This document shows, piece by piece, positions 51,217 to 60,680 of a stretch of 64,000 nt of DNA. The stretch is taken from assembly GCF_000520015.2 (NCBI RefSeq), contig NZ_CP007044.2, positions 1,736,001 to 1,800,000 on the forward strand, written 5' to 3'. The notes under the pieces are model-generated. The model saw nothing but the letters and a program-made list of their open reading frames with translations, was not told where the DNA came from and did not search any database. Every line of letters begins with the position of its first letter. Within the stretch, counting starts at the first letter, position 1. The translations under genes were made by a program, and so were the position numbers. This DNA is from Chania multitudinisentens RB-25. GTDB taxonomy: Bacteria; Pseudomonadota; Gammaproteobacteria; Enterobacterales; Enterobacteriaceae.

Positions 51217-52197
51217 TTATTTGACGGCTTCGATACGTTGGATTAATTCTTGATAATTTTTACCGAATTGATCGCGTACAGGCTGAGTGGCTTTGTAGAA
51301 ATAATCGCGATCGATATCCTGAATATTAACGCCGCCTGCTTTCATCTTATCCAGCGATTCCTGATTATACTTCGCCCACAGTTCGCGCTGTTCGGCCTGG
51401 GCCTCTTTTGCCAGCTTGAGGATCAGTTGCTGATCTTCCGCAGACAGTTTGTTCCATTTGGCCTTAGAGTAGAGGAATACTTCTGGAATGATCATATGGC
51501 CAGTCAGGGTATAGTTCTTCGCGACCGGCATATAGTTGTGTGCAACGTAGGTTGGTGGGTTGTTCTCTGCGCCATCAATAACACCGGTTTGCATGCCGCT
51601 GAAAACTTCGCTGACGCCCATACTGACCGCGTTGGCTCCCATCGCTTTTAGCGTGGCAAGAGCAACCGGGTTACCCTGCACGCGGATCTTCATGCCTTGC
51701 AGATCTTCTGGCTTGTTGAGCGGGTTTTTGGTGATCATGTTGCGTGTCCCACCGTCCATCCAACCCAGAAAGACCATTTTTGACTTCGCGTTATCAGTGA
51801 TTTTCTGACCGATTTCTTGGCCGATCTCACCATCCAATACTTTGTGCATGTGGTCTTCATCGCGGAAGACGTAGGGCAGCGTAAAGACGTCAACTTCTGG
51901 CAGAATTGCCGCAACCGGAGACATGGAAACGCGGATGATATCAATTGCTCCAATCTGTGCCTGCTCGATCTCCTGCTTTTCATCACCCAGCACACCGCCA
52001 GGGAAGGTTTTGATTTCCAGACGGCCATCGGTCGCCAGCTTTAACTTTTCCCCCATATGTTCAACGGCGACAACGTTCGGATAACCGGCAGGGTGAACAT
52101 CTGCGGCTTTGATCTGCTGCGCCGCGAGGGAAGAATGGCTCATGAGCAGTGTTGCTGAAGTGAGGCAAAGGCTGAGTAACGTCTTGGACAGTTTCAT
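51217..52197 (-). CDS. dctP: TRAP transporter substrate-binding protein, DctP family
   Basis: A 326-residue periplasmic solute-binding protein. The signal peptide (SLCLTSATLLMSHSSLAA) is cut before QQIKAADVHP. The DctP pattern is seen in GMKIRVQGNPVALATLKAMG, where the conserved arginine (Arg of KIRVQ) binds the substrate carboxylate, and in GMQTGVIDGAENNPPTY. The ligand is an organic acid, possibly a sugar acid; no catabolic gene in the window narrows it. First gene of the operon, with a 230-nt leader. Confidence 0.9.
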   Translation of the reverse strand: MKLSKTLLSLCLTSATLLMSHSSLAAQQIKAADVHPAGYPNVVAVEHMGEKLKLATDGRLEIKTFPGGVLGDEKQEIEQAQIGAIDIIRVSMSPVAAILPEVDVFTLPYVFRDEDHMHKVLDGEIGQEIGQKITDNAKSKMVFLGWMDGGTRNMITKNPLNKPEDLQGMKIRVQGNPVALATLKAMGANAVSMGVSEVFSGMQTGVIDGAENNPPTYVAHNYMPVAKNYTLTGHMIIPEVFLYSKAKWNKLSAEDQQLILKLAKEAQAEQRELWAKYNQESLDKMKAGGVNIQDIDRDYFYKATQPVRDQFGKNYQELIQRIEAVK

Positions 52198-52858
52198 TGG
52201 GGTATCTCCAGAAGCGAACTGTAAGAGTCTGGATCACTAGATGCATCAAGAATCTGGTGAGATGTGATCCAGGCAGCATTTTTATCTGATATTTATTTGG
52301 TGTTATTCAGCCATCCTCCGTGGCGCAGCTTTTGGGGGGGACTTAACCACAAGGAAATCAATGTCATTGTAAATAATGGGTTTTTTAATGGATTTCCTGC
52401 GAGGTCAGTCGCTAATCAGATATGGCATAACGTAACCTATTATACAACTTTGTAAATTGAGTGATATCACAAAAGGCAAAAGTGGTTTTAATCAATCCAT
52501 TGGTTTTTTTATTGATGGGTAAAACAGTGTTTTATATTTATATAATTGATATATAAATATTTTTATTATGATGGAGGCGTAAATAACTTGGTGGAAATGG
52601 TGTGATAACTTTGCGCTGTGTTAGTTTATTTACTGCTGAATCACCGCAGGAATGGTCGACATCTTTGAACAGATTAAGCGGCAAAGGTTAGGGAGGAATA
52701 ATGCGGTATTATTCTGAAATTGGTGCTGTAGCAAGGGAGATATTCTGGCATGCGGCTGGTTCAATAGTGATACATGCAGGGAGAAGCGATGTGCTCCCCC
52801 TGCACTGTAAAAGCAATCAACAGCAGCCAAGTGAGTATTGTCTGCTGAATGAATCACC
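52198..52858. other. Intergenic region between dctP and hcp
   Basis: About 660 nt holding the dctP promoter area and an AT-rich stretch at 52470-52620. Near the hcp end, a strong GGGAGG precedes an ATG at 52701 that opens an 86-codon plus-strand frame running antisense into hcp. A 10-bp hairpin with wobble pairs at 52776-52803, without a T run, may end hcp transcripts. Confidence 0.4.
52439..52470 (-). promoter_or_regulatory. Candidate dctP promoter with palindromic operator
   Basis: On the minus strand a perfect TATAAT (52444-52439) has a weak -35 position covered by the 10-bp palindrome GTGATATCAC (52461-52470). The arrangement suggests an operator overlapping the promoter about 240 nt before dctP. 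Confidence 0.4.
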
Positions 52859-53377
52859 TTACGCTTCGATCGGGGCACGCCAGTCATCAGCACCAGAAGT
52901 GCCGGCTGTGTTGTGTTCCCAAGTGATCTTGCGATATGCCAGTGAAACGCGCACTAACTGAGTAAATTCAGCCTTGGTTGGGTCTTGGCAATGCGGCATT
53001 TTACAGTCGATATCGATAATAGTGGCATCTTCCAGTTTGGTGGTGAAGAAGTGCTCTTGTTTACCTTCAATTGAAGTACGGTACCATTTCAATTCAACCG
53101 TTGGCAGCATTTCCCCTGACGCCAATGCGTTGTACAGCAAAGGTACGGCTTTGTTATAAGCCACGGTGAAACGAAATGGTTTATGCGCACGTTGCCCAGA
53201 AGGCTGACCAGATTGCGGGTCAGTAGGTACGGTAACAATGTGTTCAAATTCCTGTACCAACATTTGGTCTTCGTGGCCTTGAACAAAAATGTTACCGACT
53301 GATTCGGCGGTGAAAGCGCCTGCTGTGATATTACCCTGCGTTTTGCCGGTAATAGCGATATATGCTGGAGTTGGCAT
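52859..53377 (-). CDS. hcp: T6SS tube protein Hcp (TssD)
   Basis: Hcp forms the hexameric-ring inner tube of the type VI secretion system and carries small effectors. The 172 residues begin MPTPAYIAITGKTQGNITAG and show the Hcp1-family core: SVGNIFVQGHEDQMLVQEFE, RAHKPFRFTVAYNKAVPLL and a C-terminal YRKITWEHNTAGTSGADDWR. No C-terminal toxin extension is present. It is transcribed away from tssB across 704 nt, so it has its own promoter and probably higher expression. Confidence 0.95.
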   Translation of the reverse strand: MPTPAYIAITGKTQGNITAGAFTAESVGNIFVQGHEDQMLVQEFEHIVTVPTDPQSGQPSGQRAHKPFRFTVAYNKAVPLLYNALASGEMLPTVELKWYRTSIEGKQEHFFTTKLEDATIIDIDCKMPHCQDPTKAEFTQLVRVSLAYRKITWEHNTAGTSGADDWRAPIEA

Positions 53378-54081
53378 TGTAAATATCCTTGATAGTTTGC
53401 TTTATATAGACCAAGTGCCAGTGAATTCTGCTGCCCGTATTTGGTCAGTTTTAAATGTCACTCGCGCGATGATCCACTTCCCGGCATTACTATAAGCAGC
53501 TCTTCCTTAGAGTGCCAAGTTACCAATAAATTTTAAATTTTCGTCTTAAACGTTGATGGAATAAAAAATTATAATATTTGCAAAATTGGTGTTTTGTGTT
53601 GGCTTATCAAATATTTTTGAACATGGTTTTATGGCTGATTATTTATCATTTATATTAAATCATTAACTAACTAATTGTTTTTAAAATGAAATAATATTTC
53701 AATAAAGTTATTTTTTATGATCATTGACAGAGTGACGCTGCTATCACAGGAATTAGGGGATCTCTAACAATAAAGAAAAGTTTATGGACTTTTGCCTTAA
53801 AGATAGTAGACGATGTGCCTAATGACGTCAGATTAATGCAGGATTCCTCCTAAAAAACTGATGAGTGAGCTACTGGTTAATTAACTCCTAAGAATTGAGA
53901 TATTTCTGTGCAAAAAGCATAAGGAAAGATATCTGTGGCCCACATACATAGTGATGATAGATGACAGCAGTAAGAATCTCCTAATTCAGAGGATATTTGA
54001 GCCTCATCTATGATAAGTGTTCGCGATATCCAAATGAGGGCATTGGCTGGCATCTCTTTATAGTGACCAAAAGGACGAGTT
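53378..54081. other. AT-rich divergent region between hcp and tssB
   Basis: About 700 nt, strongly AT-rich from 53500 to 53720, with promoters for hcp (left) and the tss operon (right). A GTTAATTAAC palindrome lies at 53876-53885. A 16-codon frame at 53717 lacks a ribosome-binding site. I see no clear sigma-54 element and no tssA. H-NS binding is plausible from base composition. Confidence 0.4.
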
Positions 54082-54579
54082 ATGAGTAAGAATAATCAAA
54101 GTAGTGTTGCTCCTAAGGAAAGGATAAATATCAAGTATGTTCCTAACACTGGAGATCAGGTTTCTGAAATTGAATTGCCATTAAACCTTTTGGTGGTTGG
54201 CGATCTCAAAGGTGTTCGTGAAGATACTCCAATTGAGGAGCGTCAGGCTGTTTCCGTCAGTAAGACTAATTTCAACGCAGTAATGAACGAAGCCAAGATC
54301 GGTCTGGCTTTCAGCGTGCCAAATCGCTTGGAAGGTGAAGGCGAAGAAACTCTGCCCGTTGAATTATCGATCAACTCTCTGGATGATTTTTCACCTGATA
54401 ATGTGGCGAAAAAAGTCCCAGAACTTAAAAAGCTTCTGGAATTGCGGGAAGCATTGGTGGCCTTGAAGGGACCATTGGGTAATATCCCTGCTTTTCGTTC
54501 TCGTTTGCAGGATTTGTTAAGCAACGAAGAAGTCCGTGAGCAGTTGCTGAAAGAGCTAGACATTCTGAATCGAAAGTAA
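54082..54579 (+). CDS. tssB: T6SS contractile sheath small subunit TssB (VipA)
   Basis: TssB pairs with TssC to build the contractile sheath that drives the Hcp tube. The 165 residues carry the family pattern RINIKYVPNTGDQVSEIELP then LNLLVVGDLKG and a C-terminal helical pair (VAKKVPELKKLLELREALV, LKGPLGNIPAFRSRLQDLL). An AAAGGACGAG stretch precedes the ATG. First gene of the operon, 27 nt before tssC; no tssA precedes it. Confidence 0.95.
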   Translation: MSKNNQSSVAPKERINIKYVPNTGDQVSEIELPLNLLVVGDLKGVREDTPIEERQAVSVSKTNFNAVMNEAKIGLAFSVPNRLEGEGEETLPVELSINSLDDFSPDNVAKKVPELKKLLELREALVALKGPLGNIPAFRSRLQDLLSNEEVREQLLKELDILNRK

Positions 54580-54606
54580 TTGGTCTGGTAAGAGGGAATT
54601 TTACGT

Positions 54607-56088
54607 ATGTCTTTACATGAAGAAAATGCAGTTTTAGCGGCAGAACCTGCCAGCCCGACTTTCCTGCTCGACGAAATTATGTCTCAAACGCGTATGATGC
54701 CGGGTAATGACGGTTATGACGTTGCCAAACAGGGTGTTGCTGCATTTATTGCCAGTATTCTGGATACTGGAACCAACGAAGAGCCAGTTAATAAACTCTT
54801 GGTTGACCGGATGATTATTGAGCTTGATAAAAAGCTCAGTGCTCAAATGGATGAAATCCTCCATGCTACCGAATTCCGTGAGATTGAATCCTCATGGCGT
54901 TCATTGAAGTTATTAGTTGACCGTACCGATTTCCGTGAGAATATTAAAATTAATATTCTTCATGCAACAAAAGAAGAGTTGCTGGAGGACTTTGAGTTCT
55001 CACCGGAAATTATCCAATCCGGTTTCTATAAGCACGTTTATTCATCAGGCTATGGCCAATTTGGTGGTGAACCGACGGCTGCTATCATTGGTAACTACGC
55101 GTTCAGCAATACCGCGCCTGATATGAAGCTGTTACAGTACGTCAGCGCTGTGGGTGCAATGGCACATTCGCCGTTCCTTTCCAGCGTTGCGCCAGATTTC
55201 TTCGGTATCAGCAGCTTTACTGAGCTGCCGGCCATTAAAGATCTGAAATCTGTTTTTGAAGGGCCGGTACATACCAAATGGCGTGCGTTACGCGAGTCTG
55301 AAGATTCCCGCTATCTTGGTTTAACCACGCCTCGTTTCCTGCTGCGTTTGCCGTATTCTACCGTTGAAAACCCGATCAAGAACTTCAACTACTATGAAGA
55401 TGTCAGCAAGAATCATGAGCATTTCTTGTGGGGTAATACCGCATTCCTGCTGGCTTCCTGCCTGACAGACAGCTTTGCCAAATATCGCTGGTGCCCAAAT
55501 ATCATCGGCCCGCAAAGTGGTGGCGCAGTGTATGACCTTCCGGTTCATCTCTATGAAGCCATGGGGCAGGTTCAGGCCAAAATCCCTACCGAAGTGCTGA
55601 TCACCGATCGTCGTGAATTTGAGCTGGCGGAAGAGGGCTTTATCACCCTGACCATGCGTAAAGGCAGCGACAATGCCGCGTTCTTCTCCGCAAACTCGGT
55701 ACAAAAGCCGAAAGTATTCCCGAATACGCGCGAAGGGAAGATGGCAGAAACCAACTACAAGTTGGGGACACAGCTACCGTACATGTTCATCATCAACCGC
55801 CTGGCTCATTACATCAAAGTGTTGCAGCGTGAGCAGATCGGTTCGTGGAAAGAACGTCAGGATCTTGAACGTGAGCTTAACATCTGGCTCAAGCAATATA
55901 TCGCCGATCAGGAAAACCCACCGACTGATGTTCGTAGCCGCCGCCCTCTGCGTTCAGCGCAAATTCAGGTGATGGATGTTGAAGGCGATCCAGGCTGGTA
56001 TCAAGTCTCGATGCAGGTACGCCCTCACTTCAAATACATGGGCTCGAGCTTTGAACTGTCGCTGATTGGTCGTTTGGATAAGGAATAA
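54607..56088 (+). CDS. tssC: T6SS contractile sheath large subunit TssC (VipB)
   Basis: TssC is the larger sheath subunit, interlocking with TssB and recognised by ClpV for recycling. The 493 residues show EFREIESSWRSLKLLVDRTD, FGGEPTAAIIGNYAFSN, HFLWGNTAFLLASCLTDSF and the C-terminal FELSLIGRLDKE of the family. It is followed 6 nt later by tssE. Confidence 0.97.
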   Translation: MSLHEENAVLAAEPASPTFLLDEIMSQTRMMPGNDGYDVAKQGVAAFIASILDTGTNEEPVNKLLVDRMIIELDKKLSAQMDEILHATEFREIESSWRSLKLLVDRTDFRENIKINILHATKEELLEDFEFSPEIIQSGFYKHVYSSGYGQFGGEPTAAIIGNYAFSNTAPDMKLLQYVSAVGAMAHSPFLSSVAPDFFGISSFTELPAIKDLKSVFEGPVHTKWRALRESEDSRYLGLTTPRFLLRLPYSTVENPIKNFNYYEDVSKNHEHFLWGNTAFLLASCLTDSFAKYRWCPNIIGPQSGGAVYDLPVHLYEAMGQVQAKIPTEVLITDRREFELAEEGFITLTMRKGSDNAAFFSANSVQKPKVFPNTREGKMAETNYKLGTQLPYMFIINRLAHYIKVLQREQIGSWKERQDLERELNIWLKQYIADQENPPTDVRSRRPLRSAQIQVMDVEGDPGWYQVSMQVRPHFKYMGSSFELSLIGRLDKE

Positions 56089-56094
56089 CAAGTT

Positions 56095-56535
56095 ATGGCT
56101 GCGCTTCTCAATTGGGAGCGAGGGAGTTCTGCCAGCTTGTTTGAGCGTATCCAGGGGAAGGGCTCCGGCCCTTCCTCGCGTACACGTGTTCAGGAACTGT
56201 TGAACTCAATCAAACAGCATTTGAATGAAGTCCTTAATTCGCGTCCTGGTGCTTGTCAAAGTGCTGTAGGTCTAGGGGTTATTGATCTCAATGATGCTAC
56301 TGCAACGACTTCTGATTTTAGAAAGAATATTGAGCAGGCGATTAAAGGGTGTATTGAGAATTATGAACCCCGGATCTCTGCGGTCACTGTTCAATCTTTA
56401 ATCAACCATAGCGATCCGCTGTTATTAAGTTTCCATATCAGTGCTTACGTTAATTTCGACAATATCGGCGATGTCGTCGAATTCAATATCCAGTTGGACA
56501 ATAACCGCCGTTACTGCCTTAACCAGGAAGCATAA
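56095..56535 (+). CDS. tssE: T6SS baseplate subunit TssE
   Basis: TssE is the gp25-like baseplate wedge protein that starts sheath assembly. The 146 residues have the N-terminal LFERIQGKG motif and the EPRI-type segment IENYEPRISAVTVQS, which carries the conserved Glu-Pro-Arg of gp25 proteins. The TssF ATG overlaps its stop by one base (TAATG). Confidence 0.94.
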   Translation: MAALLNWERGSSASLFERIQGKGSGPSSRTRVQELLNSIKQHLNEVLNSRPGACQSAVGLGVIDLNDATATTSDFRKNIEQAIKGCIENYEPRISAVTVQSLINHSDPLLLSFHISAYVNFDNIGDVVEFNIQLDNNRRYCLNQEA

Positions 56536-58331
56536 TGTCGTTCGAAAAATACTTCAGGGATGAGTTGGACTATCTCCGGCAATTAGGACGAGATGCCGCA
56601 GTTGAACGGCCTCATCTTGCCGCATTTTTATCCGAACGAGGCTCGGATCCGGATGTTGAACGCCTGTTGGAAGGCTTCGCTTTTCTGACGGGTAACTTGC
56701 GTGAAAAGATCGACGATCAATTCCCCGAGCTAACTCATGGCTTGCTGAATATGCTGTGGCCGAACTATTTACGGCCAATCCCCAGCATGACGATTATCGA
56801 ATACACGCCGGATGAAAGCGTTGTCACTGAAGCGACCTTGATCAAACGGGGCAGTCAGGTGATGAGTGTTCCCATTGAGCAAAGAAACGAGCGGAGTTCC
56901 GGGCCTCAATGTATTTTTACCTTGTGCCGTGATGTTTGGTTATTTCCGATGGAGATTCGCAATATCTCCGCGAACAACAGCAATGAACAAGCGGTGTTGA
57001 GTCTTGATTTTGCCGCGAAAGCAGAATTGAATTTGCAGGATCTGCAACTTGGGAAACTGCGTTTCTATCTGGGTGAAGATCATTACACCAGTACACAACT
57101 GTATTTCTGGATTAATCACCATTTTGAGCAGGCCGAGTTGGTCGTCAACGGGATCACTATCCCAATGCCCGATTTTGACTTTAACCCGGTGGGTTTTGAA
57201 CGTGAAGATGCTTTATTGCCATACCCGAAAAACGCCTATATGGGGTATCGCATATTGCAGGAGTATTTCTGCTTCCCTGAAGGTTTCCTGTTCTTTGATG
57301 TGACTGGCATCGTCGATTTACCGCCGCATTTAAATGCCAGTGAATTCACGTTGAATCTGTATTTTTCTCAAGCATTGCCGCCCGAGGTGAAAATACGCCC
57401 AACCACCCTGCGCATGAATTGTACGCCTGCGATAAACCTATTCCATCACGACAGTGAAGCGATTGAGCTGGATGGTACCCAAACGGAATATCCTCTGTGC
57501 GCCAGCTATCAGCATCCTGAGCGTTACGATATTTTCTCGGTGGATCGCGTTGACAGTTGGCTGAATGAACAGGCGATGGCGCAAGGCCGTGCGCGTGGCT
57601 ATGCGCGAACCTATACCGCGTTTGAAAGCTTCCACCATCAGATTGAAAATGCGCAAGAACAGAGCACTCTGTATTACCGTTTACGGGTAAAGAATTCTTT
57701 ATTCCGTAAAGGATTTGAGCACTATATTTCATTTGTTCGCAGTGACGAATCGAAGCTGGCGCTGGCTGAAGAGAATGTGTCTGTTGGTATGACATGCACC
57801 AACCGGGAATTACCTCTGTCATTGCGCGTTGGTGATATCAGCCAGCGAACGAAAGATAGCCCTTCATTTGCGACCTTCCGCAATATTACCCGGCCTTCAG
57901 TACCGCTGTATCCGGTGTTGGACGGGAGTTTGCATTGGTCATTGCTCTCCAATATGTCATTGAACTACATGTCATTATTGGATATAGACGCGTTGAAGCA
58001 AATTTTACATACCTATGATTTTCCCAGTATACACAATCGGCAATCCGCTCGTGGGTCGCAAAAAAGGCTTGATGCCATTCAACGTATCGAAACCCAGCCT
58101 ATTGATCGATTGCTCCGTGGGTTACCCATCAGAGGTCTGCAAACCACGCTTTGGCTGGAGCAAAGTGCTTTCAGTTCTGAAGGCGAGCTCTACCTATTCA
58201 GTACGGTACTGGCACGCTTCTTTTCTTTGTATGCCAGCGTCAATGCGTTTCACCTTTTAAAAGTCATCAATCTTGATAATCAGGAATGTTACGAATGGCC
58301 GGTACAGACGGGTCAACATGCATTGATGTGA
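56535..58331 (+). CDS. tssF: T6SS baseplate subunit TssF
   Basis: TssF is the main wedge protein of the T6SS baseplate and works as TssK-TssF2-TssG. The 598 residues begin FEKYFRDELDYLRQLGRD and continue HLAAFLSERGSDPDVERLLE then GFAFLTG, the strongest family signatures. LNMLWPNYLRPIPSM follows. It overlaps tssE by 1 nt and tssG by 37 nt. Confidence 0.96.
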   Translation: MSFEKYFRDELDYLRQLGRDAAVERPHLAAFLSERGSDPDVERLLEGFAFLTGNLREKIDDQFPELTHGLLNMLWPNYLRPIPSMTIIEYTPDESVVTEATLIKRGSQVMSVPIEQRNERSSGPQCIFTLCRDVWLFPMEIRNISANNSNEQAVLSLDFAAKAELNLQDLQLGKLRFYLGEDHYTSTQLYFWINHHFEQAELVVNGITIPMPDFDFNPVGFEREDALLPYPKNAYMGYRILQEYFCFPEGFLFFDVTGIVDLPPHLNASEFTLNLYFSQALPPEVKIRPTTLRMNCTPAINLFHHDSEAIELDGTQTEYPLCASYQHPERYDIFSVDRVDSWLNEQAMAQGRARGYARTYTAFESFHHQIENAQEQSTLYYRLRVKNSLFRKGFEHYISFVRSDESKLALAEENVSVGMTCTNRELPLSLRVGDISQRTKDSPSFATFRNITRPSVPLYPVLDGSLHWSLLSNMSLNYMSLLDIDALKQILHTYDFPSIHNRQSARGSQKRLDAIQRIETQPIDRLLRGLPIRGLQTTLWLEQSAFSSEGELYLFSTVLARFFSLYASVNAFHLLKVINLDNQECYEWPVQTGQHALM

Positions 58332-59347
58332 ACGTTGTTGAGGGAACATCGGAAAAGCAGGTGCTGGATGTTTCACGCTATAACTTTTACCAATTGGTTG
58401 AATTACTTAACCAAATGGCGGTAGCGTGGCAAAACTCCACCGGCGCAGCAATGCCGGGTAACGAAGCTATCCGTTTTAAATCCACGGCCAGCCTGGCATT
58501 TCCTACCCGGGATGTTATCGCGCTGGATACCTCTGCCCGTGGTCAGTTTGAACTTGAAGTTTCTTTCCTTGGGCTACATGGCAGCCAGTCACCCTTGCCA
58601 GGGTATTACCTCGATTCTCTGGCTTGGGAAGATGCGCAAAATGAAAACCGGCTGACGGATTTTCTGAACGTATTCAACCACCGGCTGTTAACCCTGCTGC
58701 ATCAGATCTGGCGCAAATATCGCTACTACATCTGTTTTGAAAACAGTGGTGATGACGCTTTCTCACAGCGTATGTTTGCGCTGGTAGGTTTAGGCAGTGA
58801 AAGCGTTCGTAACAACCTCAAGATTAATCACGGAAAAATGCTGGCTTATGCCGGATTGCTGGCCAGCCCGGGCAGAGCCCCTGAAGTGATATGCAGCTTA
58901 GTTTCACACTGCTTCAACTTAGCCGATGTGACGTTACACAGCTGGCAGTTGCGCAAGGTCACGATAGCCCCTTCACAGCAGACCCGTTTAGGAACGAAGG
59001 TGAAAATCCGTGGCAAGAAATATCACGAAAAATCAGTCCTTGGCGTTAATTTCTCTCTTGGATCGCAGGTGGCGGATTGCAGTGGGAAGTTTTTGCTGTG
59101 CATCAATAAACTGACGCGCGAGCAGTTTTTATCATTTTTACCTAACGGTGCCAACTATGCGACGTTGGTGATGTTTGTTGCCTTCATCATGCGCGATCAG
59201 TTTGCGTGGGATTTACGTCTGGGGTTGGCGGAAAAACAGGTTGGTGGCATGGTTTTGGGGGCAAAACAGAATAATTTGCTGGGTTGGACCAGTTTTCTTG
59301 GGCAACCGGAACAAAAGCCTCATGTGACCATCAGCGTGATGGAATGA
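58295..59347 (+). CDS. tssG: T6SS baseplate subunit TssG
   Basis: TssG clamps two TssF copies and binds TssK. The 350 residues show the family's RYNFYQLVELLNQMAVAW N-terminal region, GLHGSQSPLPGYYLDSLAWE, FLNVFNHRLLTLLHQIWRKY and LGLAEKQVGGMVLGAKQNN. The ATG at 58295 is chosen for its CAGGA spacing; an ATG 9 nt upstream is too close to it. Translation starts inside tssF with a 37-nt overlap. Confidence 0.93.
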   Translation: MAGTDGSTCIDVNVVEGTSEKQVLDVSRYNFYQLVELLNQMAVAWQNSTGAAMPGNEAIRFKSTASLAFPTRDVIALDTSARGQFELEVSFLGLHGSQSPLPGYYLDSLAWEDAQNENRLTDFLNVFNHRLLTLLHQIWRKYRYYICFENSGDDAFSQRMFALVGLGSESVRNNLKINHGKMLAYAGLLASPGRAPEVICSLVSHCFNLADVTLHSWQLRKVTIAPSQQTRLGTKVKIRGKKYHEKSVLGVNFSLGSQVADCSGKFLLCINKLTREQFLSFLPNGANYATLVMFVAFIMRDQFAWDLRLGLAEKQVGGMVLGAKQNNLLGWTSFLGQPEQKPHVTISVME

Positions 59348-59372
59348 CAATCAGGATTCAGGAATAGAGATC

Positions 59373-60680
59373 ATGGATAAACAGCAGCCAACGTTATCAT
59401 TGCGGGTAATTAACAGCGATAAATTGGAAAGTGGCAAACAGGCCAGCAGCCTGTTTCATGCACAGGGTGGGATCGTGGGAAGTGATGGCAGCCATCATTG
59501 GTCTATCCAGGATCAAGGCGGCAATATCAGCCCTTCGCAATTTATCATTGAGTGGCGTGATGGTTCCTTTTGCCTGCGTGTGCTGAACGGTTCTGTGAAT
59601 ATTAACCAGTCAGTGCTGACGGGGAATGCCGGTTTTGTTCGCATCCAGCAAGGGGATGAAATTACGCTGGGTAATCTGGTCATCAAAAGCCATATCAGCC
59701 GCTCGGCTGCCGATAGGTTCGATCCGTTGATGGTTTCACCTGAGTCACTGGTATCCAGCTACAGCAATCCGCTGGACGCCATGATGGAAGGGGGGGCAAC
59801 GCCGGTCCATCAGGTGCAGAATAGCCAATTGGCTACGACCATTGTCAACAGTTTCAGCCATGATCCTTTACGGGTGCTGGAAACCGAAAGCCTGACGACG
59901 CACGGGTCGCTCACCGCTACGCTTGAGGCGGAGCACTCACTCCAGCAGGATCGTTACCGTAATCCGCTTTTTTCTTCCCCACTTTCTGATACCGCGAAGG
60001 ACAGTGCAATGGATCAGGAGTTTCTCGATTTACCACAGATCAGTAATTTTCTTTCTGGCCAAAAAGATCGTTCAAATTCAGATAACGAAATGAAACAACA
60101 GCATGTTGCTATTACGCCGTTGATGCGCGGCCTTGATGCTCAACTTCCCATCCGTAACAGCCAGGAAGCTAATGATTTTCTTGAAGAAGCAGGTAAAACC
60201 CTTCAGGCCGCTATTGAAGGATTGCTGGCATTGCAACGCAGCCAGCATGGCTTGCGGGATAAACATTTACGGCCGATTGAAGATAACCCATTGCGCCTGA
60301 ATATGGATTACGACACAACGCTCAGCGTGCTGTTTGCCGATCAGAAAAGCCCGGTTCACCTTTCGGCCCCTGCTGCCGTGGCTGAGAGCCTGCATAACCT
60401 GCGCCTGCATCATCAAGCTAATCAGCAAGCGATTACAGAAGCGTTAAACGCCATGCTGGAGGCTTTCTCCCCTGAGCGTTTACTGACGCGTTTTACCCAC
60501 TATCTGCGTAGTAATGAGCGCCAGGAAAGGGACTCAGCCTGGGCGTGGGAAATGTATAAAAACTATTATCAGGAATTGGCCTCCAGCCGGCAGCAGGGTT
60601 TTGAAAAACTGTTTGGCGAAGTGTATGAACAGGCTTATGACCAGGCGTTGCGCCAAGGAATGAAGGACAGTGAACGATGA
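59373..60680 (+). CDS. tagH: T6SS FHA-domain protein TagH (Fha), with divergent FHA motif
   Basis: TagH/Fha proteins activate T6SS assembly, often by binding a phosphothreonine made by PpkA. The 435 residues have an FHA-like N-terminus (about residues 10-110) and a C-terminal type VI FHA domain ending near FGEVYEQAYDQALRQGM. The usual FHA binding residues appear altered: the SRxH motif is replaced by SPSQ in ISPSQFIIEW, and the GR turn reads VGSD. The later NG turn is kept (LNGSVNIN). The long middle region is low in recognisable motifs. Its stop overlaps tssJ by 4 nt. Confidence 0.87.
   Translation: MDKQQPTLSLRVINSDKLESGKQASSLFHAQGGIVGSDGSHHWSIQDQGGNISPSQFIIEWRDGSFCLRVLNGSVNINQSVLTGNAGFVRIQQGDEITLGNLVIKSHISRSAADRFDPLMVSPESLVSSYSNPLDAMMEGGATPVHQVQNSQLATTIVNSFSHDPLRVLETESLTTHGSLTATLEAEHSLQQDRYRNPLFSSPLSDTAKDSAMDQEFLDLPQISNFLSGQKDRSNSDNEMKQQHVAITPLMRGLDAQLPIRNSQEANDFLEEAGKTLQAAIEGLLALQRSQHGLRDKHLRPIEDNPLRLNMDYDTTLSVLFADQKSPVHLSAPAAVAESLHNLRLHHQANQQAITEALNAMLEAFSPERLLTRFTHYLRSNERQERDSAWAWEMYKNYYQELASSRQQGFEKLFGEVYEQAYDQALRQGMKDSER

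Noticed and set aside
52456..52471. CRP site at the dctP promoter (ATTGA-N6-TCACA)
   Set aside because: Only one half-site is good, and its centre would be near -32 relative to the TATAAT, not a normal activating position.
53717..53767. 16-codon frame between hcp and tssB as a tssA remnant
   Set aside because: No ribosome-binding site and no convincing similarity; too short to judge.
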